Assembly: GCA_934140355.1 (NCBI GenBank)
Contig: CAKPBH010000009.1
Location: forward strand, 1 to 42,252
Direction of reading: 5' to 3'
DNA: 42,252 nt
DNA from: an uncultured Bacilli bacterium
Lineage (GTDB): Bacteria > Bacillota_I > Bacilli_A > RF39 > UBA660
The notes below the pieces were generated by a model. It was given only the letters and a program-made list of their open reading frames with translations, was not told where the DNA came from and did no database searches. Each line of letters begins with the position of its first letter. The stretch's first letter is position 1. Shown here in pieces: positions 1 through 8,212 of the stretch. The translations under genes were made by a program, and so were the position numbers.

Positions 1-1215
1 TTAAAATGGAGAGGACTAATTAAAGATATCAGTAGTCCAGAATTAGAAAAAAAATTAAATGAGGATAAAATAACCTTTTACTGGGGAACAGACCCAACGG
101 CCGATAGTCTTCATTTAGGACACTATTCCTCATTAGTTACCGCTAAAAGATTAGCAGAGTATGGACATAAACCAATTCTTTTAGTAGGAGGAGCAACAGG
201 ATTAATTGGTGACCCAAGACCAACAGCCGAAAGAGAAATCATCGATAAAAAAGTATTAGAAAAAAACTTAGAAGGAATCGCTAAACAAGTTGAGAAAATC
301 TTTGACGGAAAAGCAACCATTGTAAATAATTATGAGTGGTTTCAAGGCTATGAATTTCTAGACTTCTTAAGAGATGTTGGAAAATATATCAATGTAAATT
401 ATATGCTAGATAAAGACATCATCAGAAGAAGGCTAGAAACCGGAATAACTTATGCCGAATTTTCTTACACACTAATCCAAGGTTATGACTTTTTAAGATT
501 ATTCCAAGATTATGATTGCATTCTTCAAGCATCCGGATCTGATCAATGGGGAAATATCACTACCGGAATTGATTTAATTAGAAAAATAACAGGAAAAACA
601 GCTTATGGCTTCACTATGCCTCTCGTTTTAGATAAAACAGGTAAAAAATTTGGAAAAAGTGAAGGCAATGCTTTATGGTTGGACAAAAATAAAACATCTA
701 GCTATGCCCTATATCAGTATTTAATTAACACCGATGATTCCATCGTAATTGATTATTTAAAAATATTTACCTTTTTAACCAAAGAGGAAATTGAAGCATT
801 AGCTAAATCAAACCAAGAAGAACCAGAAAAACGTCTAGCTCACGAAGCCTTAGCTAGAGAAATCATTACGGACTTACACGGAGTAGAAGAATACAACCAT
901 GCCGTAGAACTCTCTCATCTTCTTTTCCAAGAAAAATTTAAGAATCTAACCAAAGAAGATATTAAAGAAATTTTTAATGAACAAGAGATAAAAGAAGTTA
1001 CTGCTAATACCTTAGTAGACCTATTAATCGAAGTTGGAGCTGCCAAAAGTAAAAGGGAAGCCCGCGAATTCATCACAAGTGGAGCCATTAAAGTAAATGG
1101 TGAAAAAAATACTTCTATAGATAGTATCCTAAAAGAGGAAGATTATATTGAAAAAGAATATATCATCATTAAAAGAGGAAAGAAAAACTATTATCTTGGA
1201 AAAATAAAAAAATAA
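1..1215 (+). CDS. tyrS: Tyrosine--tRNA ligase, 5' truncated by window edge
   Basis: Charges tRNA-Tyr with tyrosine in the cytoplasm. The frame is open from base 1, and 404 residues are visible against about 420 in the family, so only around ten N-terminal residues are missing. Seen: the class I HIGH-type motif HLGH (bases 112-123) following a GTDPTADSLHLGH-type strand, the tyrosine/ATP-site segment SGSDQWGNI, the KMSKS equivalent KFGKS (bases 646-660), and a C-terminal S4-like RNA-binding domain from about base 1000 with an SGAIKVNGEK-type turn. Class I aaRS family membership is unambiguous. It converges on rpsD, an arrangement I recall from Bacillus. The promoter and any T-box leader lie outside the window. 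Confidence 0.97.
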   Translation, partial: LKWRGLIKDISSPELEKKLNEDKITFYWGTDPTADSLHLGHYSSLVTAKRLAEYGHKPILLVGGATGLIGDPRPTAEREIIDKKVLEKNLEGIAKQVEKIFDGKATIVNNYEWFQGYEFLDFLRDVGKYINVNYMLDKDIIRRRLETGITYAEFSYTLIQGYDFLRLFQDYDCILQASGSDQWGNITTGIDLIRKITGKTAYGFTMPLVLDKTGKKFGKSEGNALWLDKNKTSSYALYQYLINTDDSIVIDYLKIFTFLTKEEIEALAKSNQEEPEKRLAHEALAREIITDLHGVEEYNHAVELSHLLFQEKFKNLTKEDIKEIFNEQEIKEVTANTLVDLLIEVGAAKSKREAREFITSGAIKVNGEKNTSIDSILKEEDYIEKEYIIIKRGKKNYYLGKIKK

Positions 1216-1216
1216 C

Positions 1217-1256
1217 AAAAAGAGAAAAAAGAACATTTGCTTCTTCCTCTTTTTTT
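1217..1256 (+). terminator. Intrinsic terminator of tyrS
   Basis: Begins directly after the tyrS stop codon. AAAAAGAG (1217-1224) pairs with CTCTTTTT (1247-1254), with an inner AAGAA/TTCTT helix, and ends in a T run. Low GC but well formed. Confidence 0.7.
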
Positions 1257-1260
1257 CATG

Positions 1261-1291
1261 AAAAAAAGTAGAGTAAAAAATTATACTCTAC
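1261..1291 (-). terminator. Intrinsic terminator of rpsD
   Basis: Perfect 8-bp stem GTAGAGTA (1268-1275) / TACTCTAC (1284-1291), followed on the minus strand by seven U residues (1267-1261). The rpsD stop codon (1281-1283) sits inside the loop. Confidence 0.85.
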
Positions 1292-1895
1292 TATAGAATT
1301 CAACAATCAATGCTTCATTAATATCAGCGTTCAATTCGCTTCTCTCTGGACGTCTAACAAAAGTAAGTTCTTTTTTCCCCTCATCATAAGAGACAAAATC
1401 AACACGCTTAGTTGTTTTTTCAAGAGATTCCAAAACAATCTTTAGATTTTTGTCATCTTCTTTCAAACTAACAACATCACCAATCTTAACTCTGTATGAT
1501 GGAATATCTACCTTTTTACCATTTACAGTAACGTGACCATGATTAACAAGTTGTCTAGCACCACGTCTCGTAGTAGCAAATCCAGCACGGTATACCATGT
1601 TATCTAATCTACTTTCTAATAAGAATAATAGATTTTCACCATGAACACCTTTCATTTTACCAGATTCTTCAACTAATTTTTTAAATTGTTTCTCGCTAAT
1701 TTGATACATGAATCTTACTTTTTGTTTTTCCGTTAATTGAACAGAGTAGTTAGAAGGTTTTCTTTTACGGTCAGCACCATGTTGTCCTGGACCATAACTT
1801 CTCTTCTTACCTTTAGCAAACTCTACACCGCTTTCTAATACAGAAAAACCAACTCTTCTTGATTGCTTGTTATTAGGGCCTGTATATCTAGCCAT
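1281..1895 (-). CDS. rpsD: 30S ribosomal protein S4
   Basis: Primary 16S rRNA-binding protein of the small subunit, and in Bacillus the repressor of its own mRNA. At 204 residues it has full family length. The N-terminus MARYTGPNNKQSRR, the segment SYGPGQHGADRKRKPS and the central S4 fold (about residues 93-155, with SRLDNMVYRAGFA and RQLVNHGHVTVNGKKV) are typical. It lacks the N-terminal zinc-binding cysteines, so it is the C-minus form. The start follows GGAGGAAG at good spacing. It is monocistronic, with a consensus promoter, a structured leader and its own terminator. Confidence 0.98.
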   Translation of the reverse strand: MARYTGPNNKQSRRVGFSVLESGVEFAKGKKRSYGPGQHGADRKRKPSNYSVQLTEKQKVRFMYQISEKQFKKLVEESGKMKGVHGENLLFLLESRLDNMVYRAGFATTRRGARQLVNHGHVTVNGKKVDIPSYRVKIGDVVSLKEDDKNLKIVLESLEKTTKRVDFVSYDEGKKELTFVRRPERSELNADINEALIVEFYSRV

Positions 1896-1922
1896 TTTAA
1901 ACTTCCTCCTTCTGCAAAAGGG

Positions 1923-2021
1923 GTATCTTTTTATTATAGGGTGTTTTTCAAGATACTTTCATTTACGCAGCAACCTAAATTACTTATATAGAACACAATT
2001 ACAATAAAAAGATACTGCTGC
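1923..2021 (-). promoter_or_regulatory. rpsD mRNA leader, S4-type pseudoknot candidate
   Basis: Two perfect helices cross each other on the minus-strand RNA. GCAGCA (2021-2016) pairs with TGCTGC (1972-1967). The adjacent GTATCTTTTTATT (2015-2003) pairs with AATAAAAAGATAC (1935-1923). The pairing order i-k, j-l makes a pseudoknot just upstream of the ribosome binding site. S4 autoregulation through an mRNA pseudoknot is established in E. coli, and a leader target is known for Bacillus rpsD; S4 binding here is inferred. Confidence 0.75.
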
Positions 2022-2034
2022 CAAATGCATAAGT

Positions 2035-2063
2035 ATTATATAATTTTTAAGCCCCTTTGTCAA
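2035..2063 (-). promoter_or_regulatory. Consensus sigma-A promoter of rpsD
   Basis: On the minus strand TTGACA (2063-2058), a 17-nt spacer and TATAAT (2040-2035) match the sigma-A consensus perfectly. Predicted transcript start is near 2028, giving a leader of about 130 nt. Confidence 0.93.
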
Positions 2064-2197
2064 TTCCTTTTCCAGATTTTTTTATCTTCAAAAAAAGGTA
2101 GAAAAATAACTTTTCCACAGAAAAATTAATTATAAGTTTATAAACTACAATTTTTAGTTAAATGTTTGTAAACTTTATAGAAAAATAAAAATGAAGT

Positions 2198-2206
2198 TGC
2201 TATACT
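2198..2206 (+). promoter_or_regulatory. Extended -10 promoter of surface-protein gene
   Basis: TG-C-TATACT 45 nt upstream of the start codon. No convincing -35 hexamer is seen. Confidence 0.5.
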
Positions 2207-2250
2207 GTAAATGAGAATAGAAAAGGGAAAGAGAAAGAAAGGAACAAAAT

Positions 2251-4050
2251 ATGAAAAAAGGAATTAAAACAATCGAAAAAATCGGAAAAATTTTCTTCGT
2301 TTTTATGTTTTCATTTTCACAACTTTCTTTTCCAATAGAAGTACTTGCCGATGAATTATCAAAGGATTATCAAGCACCAGTGGAAACGGAAGAAGAAATA
2401 AATGAAGAGTCAAACGAAGAATCAGCTTCAATTGAAGAAAATAATATTACACCACAAGAGAGCGTTAAAAATGAAGAACCTGTAGAAGAACCTATCATAG
2501 CAGATACTAAAACAATCGTAAAAATAAACGATGAAGAAACAAATGAATATACACTATCTTCTACTAGTGAAAATAAAAAATTAAAAATCTCTTATGGCGA
2601 TGAATTCGGTCTAAAAGAGGAGATTTTAGATTTTTCTAAAAAATTATATGGCGATTACACTTATACCTATAATATTGACGAAGATAAATCAGTTGATATT
2701 AAAATTCACTATGAAGGAAATAACAATGAAATTTTAAAAAAGTATTTAAATAGCAATTTAGTTTTAGATAACAATAGTATCCAAATTAACGGAACAAAAG
2801 AAGGAATTACTCGTGCAGAATTTTTACAAAACATTGATTTTGAATCTTTAAAAAACGATTATGAAGTAGAGCTAAATATAGATTTAATCAATGATACAGA
2901 TTTAATTAAAAATAACACTGTATTAACATTATCATCTACTGATACCACCAATCCAATTGAAATTCAATACTTAATCAAAATCAATAGGGATTATAATGAT
3001 GATGGATTTGTTTCAGAAAAAGATGCTTTTTACATCATGGATAAAATTTTAGAAAATAATAATGATGGAGAAAATACATTTAACATTCTTGATGCAACCA
3101 ATCCAGTTTTTAAAACAAATTCTTGGAATAACGAAGTAGAAGCAAAAGATCAATTACAAAATTCATTTGTAAATAAAACAGAAGTTCCAGTTGACGGGGA
3201 ATTAGTTGTTAAATATTATATTACAGGCTTCCAAGAAGATAAATTAACAGGAATAGAGGGAAAAATAAATTACAATAAAGAAATTTTATCATTAATGAAT
3301 GTTAATGTTTCAACTGCCACTTATGGTGCAGTTCAAGAAAATGGCCACTTCGCATATTTATTAGACAATTATTCTAGCGAAGGAATCTTTATGACCCTAA
3401 CATTTAAAGCCTTAAAATCTGGAGAAGCAAATATTTCTATTGACAATATTTTAGCTTCACTTGGCATAAAAGCAAATTTAGATGACTCTGTATCAACGAC
3501 AATAACTGTATTTGAGAATGGAAAAGGTGGAGACGTTGATTTAGAAAACACAGTTAAAACAGTGGAACAACCTAAAACAGAGCAACCAACAATAGTACCT
3601 ACGCCAGTTGCTTTAACAAATACAGAAAATATTATTGCAAGAACAATTAGTTTGTCTAGTGATAATTTAATCAAAAGCTTAACCATAAAAGGATACAATA
3701 TTAAGTTTGATCCAAATACCCTAGAATATAGTCTAAAAGTAAAAAATAGTGTAAAATCATTAAATTTAGAAGTTGTATTAAATGATGAATCTGCTAGCTA
3801 TGAGATTAGTGGTAACCAAAATTTTAAAGTAGGAGAAAATACAGTAACGATTAAAGTAACTGCTGAAGATGGAACGGAAAGAACTTATACACTAAAAGTA
3901 ACAAGAGAAAAAGCTAAATCAGAAGAAGAACAAGAAGAAAAAAAATCTTCAAAAACAATTATAATTATTTTGATTATTTTAGTAATTATCGGATTAATTT
4001 ATGTGATTTTTAAAGATGATGAAGAAGATAGTAAAGAAAGTAAAAAATAA
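2251..4050 (+). CDS. Membrane-anchored surface protein with cohesin-like and cadherin-like domains
   Basis: 599 residues. A Lys-rich N-terminus and hydrophobic stretch (about 13-33) look like a signal peptide, with likely cleavage before DELSKD. An acidic Glu/Asn-rich linker (35-85) follows. At residue 247 there is a single EF-hand/dockerin-like calcium loop (D247, N249, D251, G252, D258). Residues about 312-422 resemble a cohesin beta-sandwich. Residues about 464-552 match a cadherin-like beta-sandwich (PF12733 type, with the NTLEYSLKV and GENTVTIKVTAEDGT signatures). A transmembrane segment (569-587) and a charged tail anchor it, with no LPXTG. Monocistronic. Probably extracellular and calcium- or protein-binding; the ligand is unknown. 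Confidence 0.75.
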   Translation: MKKGIKTIEKIGKIFFVFMFSFSQLSFPIEVLADELSKDYQAPVETEEEINEESNEESASIEENNITPQESVKNEEPVEEPIIADTKTIVKINDEETNEYTLSSTSENKKLKISYGDEFGLKEEILDFSKKLYGDYTYTYNIDEDKSVDIKIHYEGNNNEILKKYLNSNLVLDNNSIQINGTKEGITRAEFLQNIDFESLKNDYEVELNIDLINDTDLIKNNTVLTLSSTDTTNPIEIQYLIKINRDYNDDGFVSEKDAFYIMDKILENNNDGENTFNILDATNPVFKTNSWNNEVEAKDQLQNSFVNKTEVPVDGELVVKYYITGFQEDKLTGIEGKINYNKEILSLMNVNVSTATYGAVQENGHFAYLLDNYSSEGIFMTLTFKALKSGEANISIDNILASLGIKANLDDSVSTTITVFENGKGGDVDLENTVKTVEQPKTEQPTIVPTPVALTNTENIIARTISLSSDNLIKSLTIKGYNIKFDPNTLEYSLKVKNSVKSLNLEVVLNDESASYEISGNQNFKVGENTVTIKVTAEDGTERTYTLKVTREKAKSEEEQEEKKSSKTIIIILIILVIIGLIYVIFKDDEEDSKESKK

Positions 4051-4065
4051 TACTTTCTTTCTTTG
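4033..4065 (+). terminator. Possible terminator after surface-protein gene
   Basis: AAAGAAAGTA (4033-4042) is fully complementary to TACTTTCTTT (4051-4060) with an 8-nt loop. The following T run is short (CTTTGTT), so efficiency is uncertain. Confidence 0.5.
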
Positions 4066-4087
4066 TTAAAAAAATAGTCTTAAATAA

Positions 4088-4116
4088 TTGACAAAAGGAC
4101 TATTTTAATGTATGAT
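4088..4116 (+). promoter_or_regulatory. Sigma-A promoter of pilin-like gene
   Basis: TTGACA (4088-4093), 17-nt spacer, TATGAT (4111-4116). The transcript should start near 4123, which rules out the upstream in-frame ATG at 4112 as the translation start. Confidence 0.85.
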
Positions 4117-4141
4117 TTACTTATATGAAAGAGGTGTATTG

Positions 4142-4468
4142 ATGAACTTTTTAATTGATTTATGTAATGATACTGAAGGATTAGGACAAGTAGTAACTTT
4201 ATTAAAAAATGTTGTTAAAATAATTCAATGGGGAATTCCATTACTTTTGATAGTATTTGGGTTATTAGATTTAGGGAAAGCAGTAATTGCAGGAAAAGAA
4301 GATGAGATGAAAAAAGCACAAGGAACTTTAATTAAAAGATTTATTTATGCTGTAGCTGCATTCTTAATTGTAACTTTAGTAACTTTTGCAATGGGATTAG
4401 TTGGTTCAACAGAATGGAAAAATTGTTGGAGTGGTACTGGTCGTGCTGATATAAGTACTGTTGAGTAA
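4142..4468 (+). CDS. VirB2/TrbC-like (T4SS pilin-type) small membrane protein
   Basis: 108 residues from the ATG at 4142, preceded by AGAGGTG. The longer frame from 4112 begins inside the -10 box and is unlikely to be translated. Two hydrophobic helices (about 31-52 and 70-92) flank a short polar loop with GKEDEMKKAQGTLIKR, the arrangement of VirB2/TrbC-type pilin subunits and the pilin-like proteins of mobile elements in Mollicutes and gut Bacilli. One cysteine lies near each end (C8 and CW near 98). It has its own promoter and a strong terminator, so it is solitary: no other type IV secretion genes are nearby. Family assignment rests on topology and the loop; function is unknown. Confidence 0.65.
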   Translation: MNFLIDLCNDTEGLGQVVTLLKNVVKIIQWGIPLLLIVFGLLDLGKAVIAGKEDEMKKAQGTLIKRFIYAVAAFLIVTLVTFAMGLVGSTEWKNCWSGTGRADISTVE

Positions 4469-4483
4469 AAGTGCCGAACGTCT

Positions 4484-4542
4484 AAAATACTTATTTAGAA
4501 TAAAACTTGAAAAAAGTAAAGTTCTAGATAAGTATTTTTTTT
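4484..4542 (+). terminator. Strong intrinsic terminator after pilin-like gene
   Basis: A 17-bp stem (4484-4500 with 4522-4538, one G-U pair) is followed by an uninterrupted T run to 4542. It contains the recurring AAAATACTT/AAGTATTTT pair described in the findings. Confidence 0.9.
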
Positions 4543-4587
4543 GTTTATAAACTAATATGATACTTATTTTCTTTTTTTCTATTTCTG

Positions 4588-4596
4588 TGATATGAT
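4588..4596 (+). promoter_or_regulatory. Extended -10 promoter of polA
   Basis: TG-A-TATGAT; the expected -35 region is only a T-rich tract. Start of transcription near 4603, short leader. Confidence 0.6.
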
Positions 4597-4619
4597 AAAT
4601 ATGGAATTAAGGTGAAGTG

Positions 4620-7178
4620 ATGAAAAAAGTAATATTAGTAGATGGAAACAATTTGTTATTTAGAAGTTATTATGCCACAGCATATTCAGGAAATTTAATG
4701 AAAAACAGTAAAGGATTTCCTACCAATGGACTATTTGGTTTTGTCAATATGATGAATAAAATCATAGCAGAAGATAAACCAGAATATATTTTAGTTGCTT
4801 TTGATATTGGAAAGACTTTCAGACATGAAAAATATAAAGATTACAAAGGCGGAAGAGATGAAACTCCCCTAGATTTAAAGCGACAATTTCCGGTTGCTAA
4901 AGAAATACTAAAGGCCATGAACATCAAGTACTTAGAAGTACCAAACTATGAGGCGGATGACATTATAGGCACCTATGCCAAAATGATAGATGAAAGTAAT
5001 GATTATGAAGGATTAATTGTAAGTAGTGACAAAGACTTGCTCCAATTAATTACCAATAAAGTAAATGTAAAACTATTAAAAACCAAAGATTATATCATGA
5101 TGAATCCTAAAACATTTAAAGATATCTACTGTGTAGAACCAGCCAGAATGACAGACTTAAAAGGACTAATGGGTGATGCTTCAGATAACATTCCAGGTGT
5201 AAAAGGAATCGGAGAAAAAACAGCAATTAAATTATTAAGTCAATATCAAGATTTAGATAATTTATATAACCACATTGAAGAACTTAAAGGTGCTACCAAA
5301 AACAAATTAATTACAGGACAAACTAGTGCTTTTGAAAGTAGGGAGATTGCAACAATTGATAAAGAAGTACCCGTTAGTTATACCATCGATGATTTAAAGT
5401 TTAATAATACAAAATCGAAAGAACTAATTGATTTATATAATGAATTAGAATTCTATTCTTTCCTAAAAAAAATAGACACCCCATTAACCCCGGAAAAAAT
5501 AGATTACAAAGTAGTGGGCAGTGATGAAATAGAAGAAATTAAAGAACCAGTTGCTATTTACATAGATATGGATGGTGAAAACTATCATAAATCTAATATT
5601 GTAGGAATCTCTATTTACAATGAAAAAAATCACTACTATATCCCAAAAGAGAAACTAAATAGCCTATCTTTTATAAAAAGTGAAGTTTATACATATGACG
5701 CAAAAAAGAATTATTGCTTGAGCAAAAGAAACAACTTAACTCCTCCTAATACTACTATGGATGTAATGATTGCTAGTTATCTATTGGGCTATAACGTCAA
5801 AGAAGATATTGCTAATGTCGCTGCAACCTTAGGCTATGAACTAGAATTCTATCAAAAAAGAGAAAAATTAACCCTTACCGAAATTGCCAATCGTAGTCTT
5901 AAAAAAGCCAAATTCATCTATGAAGTAACCTCTAGACTTTACAAAGAGTTAGAAGAAAATGAAGTACTTTCCCTTTACCAGGATATCGAACTTCCCCTAA
6001 GTACTGTTTTAGCCAAAATGGAATTAGAAGGCATTCGGTGCGATACACATGTTTTAGAAGAAATGGGAAATGAAATTCAATCTAGAATTCATATACTAGA
6101 AAAACAAATTTACGACGAGAGTGGTACAGAATTTAACATTAGTAGTCCCAAACAATTAGGCGAAGTTCTTTTTGAACGCCTATCCCTTCCGCATGGCAAA
6201 AAGAAAAAAACAGGATATTCTACTGACGAAGCAACTTTATCCAAATTAAAAGAATATCCCATTATTAATGATATTCTAGAATATAGAATGTTAACAAAAC
6301 TTTACAGTACTTATATTGAAGGACTTAAAAATAATATTTTAGAAGACGGAAAGATTCATACCATTTACACCCAAACATTAACTAGAACCGGTCGTTTATC
6401 TTCAATTGAGCCAAACCTTCAAAACATCCCTGTTCGAAATGAATATGGAAGACAAATTAGAAAATCATTCGTTCCTGAGGATAAAAGTTACATCTTAAGT
6501 AGCGATTACTCACAAATTGAACTTCGCATTTTTGCCCATTTAGCTAGTATTGACGCCCTAAAGCAGGCTTTCAAGGAAGAGTTAGATATCCATACGAAAA
6601 CAGCAAGTGATGTTTATGGCGTTCCATTAGAAGAAGTTACAAGCAATATGCGAAGAAGCGCCAAAGCAGTTAATTTTGGAATTATTTATGGAATTAGCAG
6701 TTATGGCTTAGCAGGCGACTTAAACATTTCTCCTAAAGAAGCCAAAGCCTTCATTGACAAATATTTTATGACTTTTCCTGGAATTAAAACTTATATGGAT
6801 GAAGTCATAAAAAATGCCCATGAAATCGGCTATGTCAAAACCATTATGAATCGAAAAAGAGTAATTGATGAGTTAAAAAATAGCAATTATATGATAAGAA
6901 GCATGGGAGAGAGAATGGCTTTAAATACACCAATTCAAGGAAGTAGTGCGGATATATTAAAAAAAGCGATGATTGAAATTGATAAAAGATTTGAAGAACT
7001 AGGCCTAAAAAGTAAAATGTTATTACAAATTCATGACGAATTAGATTTTAATGTTTACTATGACGAATTAGATATTGTAAAACGTGAAGTAAAAAATATC
7101 ATGGAAAATACCATTCAACTAACTGTCCCCCTAAAAGTAGAAATCAATATTGGTAAAAATCTATATGAAGCCAAATAA
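4620..7178 (+). CDS. polA: DNA polymerase I
   Basis: Gap-filling and repair polymerase, 852 residues. The ATG at 4620 fits the AAGGTGA site better than the GTG three bases upstream. Residues 1 to about 290 form the 5'-3' exonuclease (YEADDIIGTYAK; GLMGDASDNIPGVKGIGEKTA helix-hairpin-helix). Residues about 300-470 are the 3'-5' exonuclease-like domain, but its first motif reads YIDMDGEN rather than DxE, so proofreading is probably lost, as in Bacillus. The polymerase domain has motif A (SSDYSQIELR, D629), motif B (KAVNFGIIYG) and motif C (HDE, D806). It is followed by a hairpin and then mutM, another repair gene. Confidence 0.97.
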   Translation: MKKVILVDGNNLLFRSYYATAYSGNLMKNSKGFPTNGLFGFVNMMNKIIAEDKPEYILVAFDIGKTFRHEKYKDYKGGRDETPLDLKRQFPVAKEILKAMNIKYLEVPNYEADDIIGTYAKMIDESNDYEGLIVSSDKDLLQLITNKVNVKLLKTKDYIMMNPKTFKDIYCVEPARMTDLKGLMGDASDNIPGVKGIGEKTAIKLLSQYQDLDNLYNHIEELKGATKNKLITGQTSAFESREIATIDKEVPVSYTIDDLKFNNTKSKELIDLYNELEFYSFLKKIDTPLTPEKIDYKVVGSDEIEEIKEPVAIYIDMDGENYHKSNIVGISIYNEKNHYYIPKEKLNSLSFIKSEVYTYDAKKNYCLSKRNNLTPPNTTMDVMIASYLLGYNVKEDIANVAATLGYELEFYQKREKLTLTEIANRSLKKAKFIYEVTSRLYKELEENEVLSLYQDIELPLSTVLAKMELEGIRCDTHVLEEMGNEIQSRIHILEKQIYDESGTEFNISSPKQLGEVLFERLSLPHGKKKKTGYSTDEATLSKLKEYPIINDILEYRMLTKLYSTYIEGLKNNILEDGKIHTIYTQTLTRTGRLSSIEPNLQNIPVRNEYGRQIRKSFVPEDKSYILSSDYSQIELRIFAHLASIDALKQAFKEELDIHTKTASDVYGVPLEEVTSNMRRSAKAVNFGIIYGISSYGLAGDLNISPKEAKAFIDKYFMTFPGIKTYMDEVIKNAHEIGYVKTIMNRKRVIDELKNSNYMIRSMGERMALNTPIQGSSADILKKAMIEIDKRFEELGLKSKMLLQIHDELDFNVYYDELDIVKREVKNIMENTIQLTVPLKVEINIGKNLYEAK

Positions 7179-7208
7179 AAGAGAATACCTTAAATTCTCT
7201 TTATTCTT
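7178..7208 (+). terminator. Weak terminator after polA
   Basis: AAAGAGAAT (7178-7186) pairs with ATTCTCTTT (7194-7202) over a 7-nt loop. The tail is T-rich but interrupted by C residues. The rest of the gap up to 7368 shows no clear promoter or ORF. Confidence 0.55.
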
Positions 7209-7368
7209 CTCTTGCACATTTTCTTATTAATAAATAGGCATAATCAATAATAAATAATAGAAAATAGGAAAATAAAATAACCAATTAGCGATAAGTAATA
7301 TATCACAAGAAAAATAAACACCATCGATAAGTACTATTGAAGTGCAATAATAAAAGGAGGAAAAACAA

Positions 7369-8190
7369 GTGCCAGAATTACCAGAAGTAGAAACCGTCGT
7401 TCAAGGTTTAAAAAGAAAAATATTAAATAAAACCATCCAAAAAGTGAGCGTCTATTATGATAAAATTATCGAATATCCAAGCATAGAAGAATTTATGGAA
7501 AAGATACAAAATCAAACCATTCATGATATCAAAAGATATGGAAAATGGATAATCTTCATTCTTGATACCGATTACTTGCTATCTCACTTAAGAATGGAAG
7601 GAAAATACTTTATTAAAGAAAAAAACACTATCCATAACAAGCATGAGCATGTAACTTTTCTGTTTGCAAACAACGAAGAATTAAGGTACCATGACGTCAG
7701 AAAATTTGGAAAAATGTTACTCATCCCAAAAGATAAAATTGCTAAAATTGGTCCTCTTAAAGAAATGGGAAAAGAACCATGGGATAAAACCTTAACAAAC
7801 ACTTATTTAGAAGAAAAATTAAAAAAGAAAACCATTCCCATTAAAAGTAGCCTATTAGACCAAAGTATTATTGTTGGAATAGGGAACATCTACGCTGATG
7901 AAATTCTTTTTTCTTCCCATATCAACCCCTTAAAAAAATCAAATACCCTAACTTCAAAAGAAAGACAAGCAATTATAACCAATACAAGAAAAATTTTAGA
8001 AAAAGCCATTGAAAAAGGGGGAACCACCATCAGAAGTTATACCTCCGTAAATGGGGTTCATGGTCTCTTTCAACAAGAACTATCTGTTCATGGCAAAGAA
8101 AATCAACCATGCCCAGTTTGCAAGAGTAAAATTCTAAAAATAAAAGTAGCAGGTAGAGGCACTTATTATTGTCCGCACTGTCAAAAATAA
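7369..8190 (+). CDS. mutM: Formamidopyrimidine-DNA glycosylase (8-oxoguanine repair)
   Basis: Excises oxidised purines and cleaves the abasic site. 273 residues from a GTG start placed 8 nt after AAAGGAGG. The mature N-terminus PELPEVET supplies the catalytic proline (P2) and E3. The helix-two-turn-helix motif QSIIVGIGNIYADEILF and the C-terminal zinc finger (C248, C251, C268, C271) are intact. The GRGTYYCPHCQK ending is characteristic. Lies downstream of polA, as in Bacillus, and 22 nt before the ABC-F gene, with which it is probably co-transcribed. Confidence 0.96.
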   Translation: MPELPEVETVVQGLKRKILNKTIQKVSVYYDKIIEYPSIEEFMEKIQNQTIHDIKRYGKWIIFILDTDYLLSHLRMEGKYFIKEKNTIHNKHEHVTFLFANNEELRYHDVRKFGKMLLIPKDKIAKIGPLKEMGKEPWDKTLTNTYLEEKLKKKTIPIKSSLLDQSIIVGIGNIYADEILFSSHINPLKKSNTLTSKERQAIITNTRKILEKAIEKGGTTIRSYTSVNGVHGLFQQELSVHGKENQPCPVCKSKILKIKVAGRGTYYCPHCQK

Positions 8191-8212
8191 AAAAAGAAAC
8201 CTTGGTGATAGA

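Noticed and set aside
4112..4141. Longer start for the pilin-like protein
   Set aside because: The ATG at 4112 lies within the -10 hexamer, upstream of the predicted transcript start; the ATG at 4142 has a ribosome binding site.
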